The notes under the pieces were generated by a model that was not told the DNA's origin, searched no databases, and saw only the letters and a list, made by a program, of their open reading frames with translations. The position numbers and the translations under genes were made by a program. A DNA stretch of 64,000 nt from Adiantum capillus-veneris (taxonomy: Eukaryota; Streptophyta; Polypodiopsida; Polypodiales; Pteridaceae): assembly GCA_014529385.2 (NCBI GenBank), contig CM043946.1, positions 22,312,577 to 22,376,576 of the forward strand, read 5' to 3'. How positions within the stretch are numbered: the stretch's first letter is position 1; every line of letters starts with the position of its first letter. Shown piece after piece: positions 54,564 through 63,600 of this stretch.

Positions 54564-56930
54564 ATGGTTAGCAAAGTGGATCAGCTATATGCTGAAATGA
54601 AAGAGCTTGAAGACAGATGCAAATGGCTTGAAGAAGAAGACCGGATTAAAAAAGCGATTGAAAGCGCTATGCAATCCGTATATAATGAGCTTAATATATT
54701 CAAAGGCTATGATCCAAAAGGATATCTTGAGTGCTATGTGACAGAGATAAGGCTTCAAGCAATTCCAGAAGCTCGGATGATTGCAGCATTTGTTGAACTT
54801 GTGAGTGATGATTTCAAGCACCAAGTTCAAGACTATGCAAGTGTATATGCAAGCAACTGGGGTGAGTTTTCTACAGCTATAACACAGGTATGCTTGGAAC
54901 ATCAAGACCAAGAGATGGAGGAGAGTGGAAGTGGATGTGACCAGCTAGAGTTGGTGTCTCCTATAAGCCATGCAAGTGTCAACACATCCATACAGGCCAA
55001 TTTAGAAGCAATAATAGATGCATATCTTTTGCAAGATGCAAATTTATTGTATGCAGATGAAGCACACATGGTGCAAGCTATTTATGCACGTTTGGGTCTT
55101 GTAACCTTCGTATCTCAAGATAATGACTCTCATGATGCTATCCAAGCGCCTGAAAAGGCTCAAAGCGACTCAGAGAATGATGCAAACTCGTCGGCTATGA
55201 TAGATGATTTGGACGCTCCTTTTGATTCGTTTGAAGATGCACATGAGTGTATATACAAGGATGAGGATGCTATGGTTTTGACTGAGGATGTGAAGGGAAA
55301 ACAGGTCGAAGACGGCTATATTAGTGATGTGCTACAATCTACTTTTGAGCAGATCCGGGAACTTTTACCAAGTTTAGAAGAGCCGGATGCCTATACTGAA
55401 GACATATACCAGAATGAAGAAGCCATTATCAATGCTTTCCTATGCGAGTTTGATGCATGTGGTACTACCCAAATGGATATGCCTAGCTGCAAAAGTGCTA
55501 ATTTAGAGGGGGTGACTGAAAATCTCTTCCTTTGTGAGTATAGCTCTTCTAGTAGCATTGAGGATTGTGAAGTACCTCAGTTAGACAAGGTGGAAGAAGA
55601 GGAGTGCATTGACAGAGTAATATGTATGTCTTGTATATATGGAGTACCAGATGTGATGCAGATGACTCATGAAATTGTGCCTTGTTTAGAGCTAGATGCA
55701 GCAAGCTTTCACAATTCCATGGTAGAGGAAGGAATGACAGATGCAGATTCTCTGCATGACGATTGGGGTTCTGCAGATGAAGCTATGAATCTTCAAGATT
55801 CAGAAATCAAAGATAGAAAAGTGTTTGGTTATGCTATAGAGGTTGCGGGGACATTAGAGGATAGAGTAGAAGAGCAAGAAACCTCTTCGGATATGGTCTC
55901 TGATTGGGGTGATATTTCTTATCTGTGTGAAGATGCAAATAAAGATGCTTGCCATAAAGTGCCTACTATACAGGGTTCTAAGAAATTCGGTTGCCTGCAG
56001 GTATGCAAACAATATCTGAGGCATAAAAGGGATTTAGGTCTTGTGTCACAGGGTATAAATTGCAAGCAGGTTCGTGAGCATCTATCTGCTATGGATAGGA
56101 AGGGTATACAGGGTGATTCCTTGAAGCAAGAAGAGGATGCTAGCTCTATGCTGACACCAGAGTCATGTAATGAAGAAGGGTTCTCCCTAGATGAGTGGAG
56201 ACATGATTCATTTGAAGATAATTTAGCGATGAGTCAAAAAGGAAGAAGGGGTGAAGATATTGTGTCAGAGACTAACTCCAAGGAGGTTTTTGAGCAGTCG
56301 GTTACAAGTGACCGGGAGCATACCTACCAGGATCATTTGGAAAGGGAATTAGACACCATATTTGAGAGGTATGCAAAGTTTTATGCTATAAATCTGGAGG
56401 GGTATTTGGTAAAAGATGAGAGAATTGATGAGAGGTTTACCATGCACATTTCTGAGGTTTTTCTCGATGTTGAGAAAGGCTATCTAGAGGATTCTTTTGA
56501 GAATGAAGATGCAGATTCAGACTTCTATGCGAAAGAGGTACATATGGATTTACAGGTTGGTCAGAAGGTTGAAGTGCAGTTTCAAAAATCTTTCAAGTAT
56601 ATTACAGGAAGCCTGGAACTGTTTTTTGAAGAGGAGGATGAGGAACTTATGTCTCTACGTCATGAAGATTTTGCGCATAATGGAGATTTGTTACAGATGT
56701 TTTGGAGACAGATGTATATAACAATTCCTTCTTATCCGAGAGCAATTAAAAGATGCGGAGAATCTCAATGCTTGATGCAATACAAGTTCTTGAGTTACCC
56801 ATATGATCCTGGAGGAGGTCATGGGATGACAGGGGATACAGTTTCTTTCACAAGTTACCATGAGGTTGGCACATGGCGAAGGATGTGCACGTTTAGAGGG
56901 GGTGGATGTCGTGTTATGACATGTACATAG
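54564..56930 (+). CDS. Gag-like protein, 788 aa, only intact copy
   Basis: Probably the structural protein of a non-autonomous LTR retrotransposon. Residues about 1-35 form a charged coiled-coil-like start (MVSKVDQLYAEMKELEDRCK). Residues 45-120 (FKGYDPKGYLECYVTEIRLQ, and SNWGEFSTAITQV) have the spacing of a Retrotrans_gag domain. Residues 190-700 are very acidic, rich in Asp, Glu and Ser. I see no CCHC knuckle, protease or RT; a Cys-containing stretch near 475-490 (CLQVCKQYLRHKRD) does not fit the knuckle. 788 residues is long for gag. The start follows the LTR end by 49 nt, just after an upstream ORF. The frame crosses the purine tract and ends 24 nt inside LTR 3. An open frame this long beside two broken copies suggests more recent origin. 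Gag assignment is inference. Confidence 0.7.
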   Translation: MVSKVDQLYAEMKELEDRCKWLEEEDRIKKAIESAMQSVYNELNIFKGYDPKGYLECYVTEIRLQAIPEARMIAAFVELVSDDFKHQVQDYASVYASNWGEFSTAITQVCLEHQDQEMEESGSGCDQLELVSPISHASVNTSIQANLEAIIDAYLLQDANLLYADEAHMVQAIYARLGLVTFVSQDNDSHDAIQAPEKAQSDSENDANSSAMIDDLDAPFDSFEDAHECIYKDEDAMVLTEDVKGKQVEDGYISDVLQSTFEQIRELLPSLEEPDAYTEDIYQNEEAIINAFLCEFDACGTTQMDMPSCKSANLEGVTENLFLCEYSSSSSIEDCEVPQLDKVEEEECIDRVICMSCIYGVPDVMQMTHEIVPCLELDAASFHNSMVEEGMTDADSLHDDWGSADEAMNLQDSEIKDRKVFGYAIEVAGTLEDRVEEQETSSDMVSDWGDISYLCEDANKDACHKVPTIQGSKKFGCLQVCKQYLRHKRDLGLVSQGINCKQVREHLSAMDRKGIQGDSLKQEEDASSMLTPESCNEEGFSLDEWRHDSFEDNLAMSQKGRRGEDIVSETNSKEVFEQSVTSDREHTYQDHLERELDTIFERYAKFYAINLEGYLVKDERIDERFTMHISEVFLDVEKGYLEDSFENEDADSDFYAKEVHMDLQVGQKVEVQFQKSFKYITGSLELFFEEEDEELMSLRHEDFAHNGDLLQMFWRQMYITIPSYPRAIKRCGESQCLMQYKFLSYPYDPGGGHGMTGDTVSFTSYHEVGTWRRMCTFRGGGCRVMTCT

Positions 56931-58000
56931 TGGGAACGCATGCTACAAGAGTTATGTTGTAATTTTTTAGATACATAATTATCTTTCCTATAATGTACAT
57001 ATGCATATTTAAGTATAATAATAAGCCTTCTATCTCATCCTATTATTTTTCTCAAGGGTAACCTATCCTTACTTTACCATCAGAAAATACTATGGGAAAA
57101 GCATTGATCTTTATTTCTACTATTTCATTATCATCTCACACCCTAGCTATATCCTATACCTAGGGTAAACTCCAATATATATATATTCTATGTATTTTTT
57201 ATACTTTTCTTATATTTCTTTTTAAATAGCTACTAGGAGGGACTCAAATCCTAGTGGGACACTAGGTGGCATGATTTCAAAGATACACTTATTTCAATGC
57301 ATTATTGCAAGCGTGATTACAAAACATTGTCAAGGAGTAGTGTTATGCTTTCATATGGCAAGGTGTCCTTTGGAATTAAATGAAAGTCTAGGCTAAGGGG
57401 ACCACGGGAAGACTTTTGCTGCCAGAAATGGACCCTATTTTGATGAATTTTGAACACAAGGTTCTAATCCGAATTGGAAAATGATTTTAAAATGCAAATC
57501 GTAGCTGATGAGCTGAAGTTTCTGCCCATATTATTACTTTCTTATTTGGAGCCACGGTTGAGGAGATATGATCAAAATACTGGACCCCATTCTGCCCACA
57601 TCATGGAGGGACAGCTCATTTCCAACTTTCCCAATTCCTGTTCACACTGGCTCCTCTCTTCTTGTGTAAACCCTTGGGGGTTCCCTTCACCTTTAAAAGG
57701 GGACCTCTTCTTCCTTGAAAAGAAACTGAAGCATTCAAGCTATTGATGAGAGGAATTCTTGAGGGAGTGAGTAGTAATGCCTTAACATAAGCCCAAGCCT
57801 ACACTTTCTCCTAGAGGAAGACTAGCCATTCTTGTATGCTATCCTTGGAAGATCAACTCTAATCAAAGAAGGTCTTGCACTTGGCGTATCAATCAAAGTG
57901 GAGTTCTCTCCTCTTCTTCTCTCTCCATCAATAATGGTGCCAAAGGGTTTGTCAACCATAAGCCCAGTGCTTTCCCAGCAAGACCGCAAATTTCTCGACA
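56907..58000 (+). repeat. LTR 3 (inner type B, 1094 bp)
   Basis: Very similar to LTR 2, with small deletions (for example one near 57780). Its TATA equivalent is TTTAAAAG at about 57692. Confidence 0.9.
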
Positions 58001-58047
58001 TATTTTTGGTGAACCCGACGCGAACAAGCCGGGGTGAGAGTACATAA
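57832..58047 (+). CDS. Upstream ORF crossing LTR end and primer site, copy 3
   Basis: 71 codons, nearly identical to 54346-54561 (VLSQQDRKFLDIF in place of VLFRKDRKFLDIF). It ends TAA two bases before the gag ATG at 58050. Confidence 0.45.
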   Translation: MYAILGRSTLIKEGLALGVSIKVEFSPLLLSPSIMVPKGLSTISPVLSQQDRKFLDIFLVNPTRTSRGEST

Positions 58048-58049
58048 AG

Positions 58050-60409
58050 ATGGTTAGCAAAGTGGAGCAGCTATATGCTGAAATGAAAGATCTTGAAGAC
58101 AGATGCAAATGGCTTGAAGAAGAAGACCGGATTCAAAAAGCGATTGAAAGCGCTATGCAATCCGTATATAATGAGCTTAATATATTCGAAGGCTATGATC
58201 CAAAAGGATATCTTGAGTGCTATGTGACAGAGATAAGGCTTCAAGCAATTCCAGAAGCTCGAATGATTGGAGCATTTGTTGAACTTGTGAGTGATGATTT
58301 CAAGCACCAAGTTCAAGACTATGCAAGTGTATATGCAAGCAACTGGGGTGAGTTTTCTTCAGCTATAACACAGGTATGCTCGGAACATCAAGACCAAGAG
58401 ATGGGGGAGAGTGGAAGTGGATGTGACCAGCTAGATTTGGTGTCTCCTGTAAGCCATGCAAGTGTCAACACATCCATACAGGCCAATTTAGAAGCAGTAA
58501 TAGATGCATATCTTTTGCAAGATGCAAATTTATTGTATGCAGATGAAGCACACGTAGTGCAAGCTATTTATGCACGTTTGGGTCTTGTAACCTTCGTATC
58601 TCAAGATAATGACTCTCATGATGCTATCCAAGCGCCTGAAAAGGCTCAAAGCGACTCAGAGGATGATGCAAACTCGTCGGCTATGATAGATGATTTGGAC
58701 GCTCCTTTTGATTCGTTTAAGGATGCACATGAGTGTATATACAAGGATGAGGATGCTATGGTTTTGACTGAGGATGTGAAGGGAAAACAGGTGGAAGACG
58801 GCTATATTAGTGATGTGCTACAATCTACTTTTGAGCAGATCCAGGAACTTTTACCAAGTTTAGAAGAGCCGGATGCCTATACTGAAGACATATACCAGGA
58901 TGAAGAAGCCATTATCAATGCTTTCCTATGCGAGTTTGATGCATGTGGTACTACCCAAATGGATATGCCTAGCTGCAAAAGTGCTAATTTAGAGCGGGTG
59001 ACTGAAAATCTCTTCCTTTTTGAGTATAGCTCTGCTAGTAGCATTGCGGATTGTGAAGTACCTCAGTTAGACGAGGTGTAAGAAGAGGAGTGCATTGGCA
59101 GAGTAATATGTATGTCTTGTATATATGGAGTAGCAGATGTGATACAGATGACTCATGAAATTGTGCCTTATTTAGAGCTAGATGCAGCAAGCTTTCATAA
59201 TTCCATGGTAGAGGAAGGAATGACAGATGCAGATTCTCTGCATGAGGATTGGGGTTCTACAGATGAAGCTATGATTCTTCAAGATTCACAAATCAAAGAT
59301 AGAAAAGTGTTTGGTTATGCTATAGAGGTTGAAGGGACATTAGAGGATAGAGTAGAAGAGCAAGAAACCTCTTCGGATATGGTCTGTGATTGGGGTGATA
59401 TTTCTTATCTATGTGAAGATGCAACTAAAGATGCTTGCCATAAAGTGCCTACCATACAGGGTTCTAAGAAATTCGGTTGCCTGCAGGTATGCAAACAATA
59501 TCTGAGGCATAAAAGGGATTTAGGTCTTGTGTCATAGGGTATAAATTGCAAGCAGGTTTGTGAGTATCTATCTTCTATGGATAGGAAGGGTATACATGGT
59601 GATTCCTTGAAGCAAGAAGAGGATGCTAGCTCTATGCTGACACCAGAGTCATGTAATGAAGAAGGGTTCTCCCTAGATGAGTGGAGACATGATTCATTTG
59701 AAGATAATTTAGCGATGAGTCAAAAAGGAAGAAGGGGTGAAGATATTGTGTCAGAGACTAACTCCAAGAAGGTTTTTGAGCAATCGGTTACAAGTGACCG
59801 GGAGCATACCTACCAGGATGATTTGGAAAGGGAATTAGACACCATATTTGAAAGGTATGCAAAGTCTTATGCTATAAAGCTGGAGAGGTATTTGGTAAAA
59901 GGTGAGAGAATATATGAGAGGTTTACCATGCACATTTCTGAGGCTTCTCTCGATGTTGAGAAAGGCTATCTAGAGGATTCTTTTGAGAATGAAGATGCAG
60001 ATTCAGACTTCTATGCGAAAGAGGTACATATGGATTTACAGGTTGGTCAGAAGGTTGAAGTGCATTTTCAAAAATCTTTCAAGTATATAAGCCTGGAAGT
60101 GTTTTTTGAACAGGAGGATGAGGAACTTATGTCTCTACATCATGAAGATTTTGCGCATAATGGAATTTGTTACAGATGTTTTGGAGACAGATGTATATAA
60201 CAATTCCTTCTAATCCGCGAGTAATTAAAAGATGCGGAGAATCTCAATGCTTAGTACAATACAAGTTTTTGAGTTACCTATATGATCCTAGAGGAGGTCA
60301 TGTGCTCACAGGGGATACAATTGCTTTCACAAGTTACCATGAGCTTGGCACATGCCGGAGAATGTGCAGGTTTAGAGGGGGTGGATGTCGTGTTGTGACA
60401 CGTACATAG
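58050..60409 (+). pseudogene. Gag-like ORF, copy 3 (stops and frameshift)
   Basis: Closed by TAA at 59079 (same place as copy 1), by TAG at 59535 and by a deletion frameshift near 60165. Pieces: 58050-59081, 59112-59537, 59577-60200 and 60167-60409. Its start agrees with copy 2 (RLQAIPEARM), its middle with copy 1, and its last 600 bases carry private changes (FKYISLEVFFEQEDEE, GTCRRMCRF). Confidence 0.85.
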
Positions 60410-61658
60410 TGGGAACGCATGATACAAGAGTTATCTTGTAATTTTTTAGATACATAATTATCTTTCCTATAATCTACATATGCATATTTAAGTATAATAA
60501 TAAGCCTTCTATCTCATCCTATTATTTTTCTCAAGGGTAACCTATCCTTACTTTACCATCAGAAAATACTATGGGAAAAGCATCAATAGCTCCGCCTCTT
60601 TAACTTGGGGCAAAAAGCATTGATTCTTTATTTCTACTATTTCATTATCATCTCTCCCCACAGTATCCTTATTGCCTACGGGCAAGAATTGGGCTTGGGA
60701 GGGAAAATTCTCATCTCTTCTTCTCTCTCCCATCAATAATGGTGCCGAAGGGTTTCAAGTAAGATGTGTTCTACATTGATGTTTTCTTGATTTCTTGTTG
60801 TTTTCATTTTCATCTCTAATCCAAATATATATATGTATCTAATCTCATCTCCTTAACCAAACCTATCTCTCTCATTCTTAGTAATTCATCCTCTCTAGGT
60901 TCTCTTTGCTACAGGTACATCTCTCCCCGCAGTATCCTTATTGCCTACAGACAAGAATAGGGCTTGGGAGGGAAACTTCTCATCTCTTCACTTCTCTCAT
61001 ATCTACATTTCTCACATACTATCCTAGATGAATAATTCACATGATGATCATTTCTATCGCTTTCACTCTGTACGATCTATTAGAATTAACGTATGGATTA
61101 GCCGAAAAATACACTTTCAACAACGTATAGTGTTTCTCTTTGGCCCAGAAAGGCTTAATGAAACACTTCTCTATCAGCGGATCCCATCATACTACCTCTC
61201 ATAGACTATAACTTTTCTTTTGACGTAAGCGTAGTTATCTTGCTATGAACCAAGAGGATTTGTACACACAATTAATCCCAATCACTAGACAAAATATATA
61301 TATTATGGTAAGCACAAAACTACATCTCCAAAGAACAATTCGTAGCCTATTTGGTCAACCAAGATTGAATTCCATTAACTCATCTATTAACCCTTTCATA
61401 TTACCCATGATACGATATGACCATAGCCTTGATGTTTTCATCTTTGTGTTATTTTGACATTCTCTTTTGTGTTCTTTCTATGTGTGTGTGAGTGCAAGAG
61501 AGAAAGAGTGGGGCTTCTTTGATTGCACTGCTTTCCAAATCCTAGTCTTCATGGCATCTATGGTTTAACTCCTTCATATATTTTTTTTCGAGTTCTCTCA
61601 CAAAATCTCACAACCATAAGCCCGGTGCTTTCTCAGCAAGACCGCGAATTTCTCGACA
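60386..61658 (+). repeat. LTR 4 (outer type A, 1273 bp)
   Basis: Partner of LTR 1 along its entire length, with scattered substitutions and short indels. It ends CTCGACA and is followed by ACGCT, the duplicated target. Confidence 0.9.
61245..61457 (+). CDS. LTR-borne small ORF b, second copy (70 aa)
   Basis: Same ORF as at 50597-50809 with few changes (STKLHLQRTI in place of RTKLQFQRII). The upstream ORF a (61029 on) is frameshifted at about 61165. Function unknown. Confidence 0.45.
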   Translation: MNQEDLYTQLIPITRQNIYIMVSTKLHLQRTIRSLFGQPRLNSINSSINPFILPMIRYDHSLDVFIFVLF

Positions 61659-61804
61659 ACGCTCATGTCGCTCCACCTCCATGAAAGGTACAGAGGAAGG
61701 AATCAACTACTCCAAATGTTGCTCAAGGAGAGATATTGGTTGCGGAAGAAGTCGAAGCCGTCCAACTTCAAACACCGGAGGTAATCAAACATGTCGCTAA
61801 TCCG
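61659..61804 (+). pseudogene. Continuation of the interrupted coding start
   Basis: In frame with 49701-49739: HVAPPP, TGA at 61682, then KVQRKESTTPNVAQGEILV and a Glu/Val-rich stretch, to a possible donor GTAAG at 61805. The length and composition are those of a coding exon; the family is unknown. Confidence 0.45.
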
Positions 61805-62520
61805 GTAAGACAAATTTATAATTCTGCATTGCTATTCATGTTGACGTGGGAAGCTAAGCATAGGGAATCCCTTAACTATCACAAGAAACAAGCACATGTT
61901 TTCATAGATTAGTGAAAGAACTGTTTGATAAATTATCATTGTTTGTTGAATTGTTATTGCTTAATAAAGTGTTATTATTTGATAAGTTGTTGATGTTTGA
62001 TATGAAGAATTGGTTGATCATATTTGAAGAATCATTTAAAAATAAGAATTGTTGAAAGGATATCTTTTGCTTCTCGCGGGTAGCGAGATAATTCCCCGGT
62101 TATCGGAGATTAAGTTGAGGTTATCGGCTCTCTTTTGTTCCTCGCGGTTAGTGGGATGCCTCGTGGAAAGCGGGATGTCTGGTGGTTAACAAGATGCCTC
62201 GCGGTTAGCGGGATGCCTAGGGGTTAGCAAGATGCCTCGCGGTTTGCGAGATGGGAAGGTTGCGCAATTTGCAGTTAGCGAATCAATCCTTTGCAAAGAC
62301 TCTGTTGGTTGGACAGAGAAAGTCCGCGAGTACCGGCAACTCATGAGAACTTGAAAAAGTTATCTTTGTTAAATTATAGGGTTGTCTTCATTAGGCCTTG
62401 TCTGAACTATTTTGGTATTGTTTGAAGGGCTGTATGAAAGAACTTGTGCCTGGAATTAATTAAGGAACAATGTTTGTAAATGTAAAATAGTGTGGTAGTA
62501 ATTAGAAAACAAGCTAAAAG
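61805..62520. other. Intron or intergenic sequence with a 19-bp minisatellite
   Basis: No gene. It is AT-rich up to 62060, then GC-richer with short dyads (CTCGCGGGTAGCGAG at about 62076) and the minisatellite at 62140-62253. Confidence 0.5.
62140..62253. repeat. Minisatellite, 6 x 19 bp
   Basis: Six adjacent units of exactly 19 bp, consensus CCTCGCGGTTAGCGGGATG, starting at 62140, 62159, 62178, 62197, 62216 and 62235. The last unit contains CTCGCGGTTTGCGAG, a perfect small hairpin. Confidence 0.95.
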
Positions 62521-63054
62521 TGTGAGTGTGGGATGGAAAGTGGGGGCTAGCTCAGGTTGCCAGTCAAGGATGGGTGGTCTTGATTAGTCAAGAAACTCTC
62601 CACTCCCTCTTATAAGGAGAAGCAAAATTAGAGACTCATTGTGCCAAGAGTCGAGAAGTCCCAAATCTACGTACTCTTGAAATCTATGGACCCAATTAGG
62701 CGAGTATTTTTTTCAAGATTACTTGTTAGTTTAGATTAAGTCTCATATTATATTTATGGTTTATGGATGGCGGTCGTGCCTCTTAAACGTGGAAAAAAAG
62801 GCATTGTTTATGGATTCTAAATATATCAATGAGATTTCATTTTTATGTTAGGAAGTAGTTTTCAATTTATTGACCTAGCTTGTGGTATATGACCCTTATA
62901 ACCATGAATATGATGGATAGAGGACTTCCTCTCTTCTATTTCTCATATCTCTACTTTGTGGAAAAGGAGTAGGGTGTCGTCAAAACAAAAAAGAAGAATA
63001 AAGGAAGACCATCTATCAAGTCTCCCCAATCATCTCGGGGTTGGGGACCTCACA
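62521..63054 (+). repeat. 5' LTR of a retrotransposon running off the right edge
   Basis: Starts TGTGAG and ends CTCACA, a perfect terminal inverted hexamer, and is followed after two bases by a Met-tRNA primer site. It contains a TATA box (TATAAGG at 62611). The five bases before it (AAAAG) should be the target duplication. Only one LTR is in view, so the left border is inferred. Confidence 0.65.
62611..62617 (+). promoter_or_regulatory. TATA box of the right-edge LTR
   Basis: TATAAGG in CTCTTATAAGGAGAAGC, 90 bases into the LTR. Confidence 0.5.
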
Positions 63055-63056
63055 AT

Positions 63057-63069
63057 TGGTATCAGAGTC
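63057..63069 (+). promoter_or_regulatory. Primer-binding site, initiator Met-tRNA
   Basis: TGGTATCAGAGTC, two bases after the LTR end CTCACA. Confidence 0.85.
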
Positions 63070-63172
63070 TAGGTTAAAAAGATTTAATTGGCTACTTCAA
63101 GCTCCCTCATGTGTATGGGTTCTATACCCATTATCCGACTCGTAGTAAAGATATTATGTTATGACGATTGAC

Positions 63173-63333
63173 ATATACCATAGTTATGATTGAAACCTCT
63201 ATTATGTTTTCTCATGGAGAGATCTTTTATAGACCCCTATATGACATTTTCTCATATACCATAGTTATGATTGAAACCTCTATTATGTTTTCTCATAGAG
63301 AGATCTTTTGTAGACCCCTATATGAAATTTTAA
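63173..63333. repeat. Tandem duplication, 81 bp x 2, in the leader
   Basis: The block ATATACCATAGTTATGATTG with its following 61 bases (63173-63253) is repeated at 63254-63333 with a few changes. Confidence 0.9.
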
Positions 63334-63378
63334 TGATTTTATGAATAGAAGATTGAGTTTTTTTTCTACAAAGAAATT

Positions 63379-63552
63379 GTTTGACTAGTTAAGTCATAAC
63401 AGTGAGTTTTTCTAGTGGATTGAATAAGTCATGACTGGTTAAGTCATGTGATTGAGATAATCATGACTGGTTGAGTCATGTGATTGAGTTTTAATGGACC
63501 GGATAAGTAATGATTGGTTAAGTCATACTATTGAGTTTTAGTGGACTGGATA
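63379..63552. repeat. Minisatellite of GACTGGTTAAGTCAT-type units
   Basis: Four imperfect units, about 32 to 50 bp, each beginning GACTRGTTRAGTCAT or close to it and containing ATTGAGTTTTARTGGA, just before the gag start. Confidence 0.85.
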
Positions 63553-63600
63553 CGTCCAAGCTTGAAAAATACTCTACTGATTTGAGTTATATAAACATTG

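Larger units (their letters stand above)
49739..61658 (+). mobile_element. Tandem array: LTR-gag-LTR-gag-LTR-gag-LTR, no pol
   Basis: Four LTRs (49739-51010, 53403-54514, 56907-58000, 60386-61658), all beginning TGTCGTG and ending CTCGACA, alternate with three internal regions of about 2.4 kb. Each internal region has a primer-site-like TGGTGAACCCGACGCG (AGTGAACCC in copy 1), a long gag-like ORF and a purine tract TTTAGAGGGGGTGGA. No protease, RT or integrase is present, so this is a non-autonomous (TR-GAG-like) element. A duplication of ACGC (or ACGCT, if the T is shared with the LTR start) flanks the whole array (49735-49738 and 61659-61662), so it counts as one original insertion later expanded in place. 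Confidence 0.85.
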
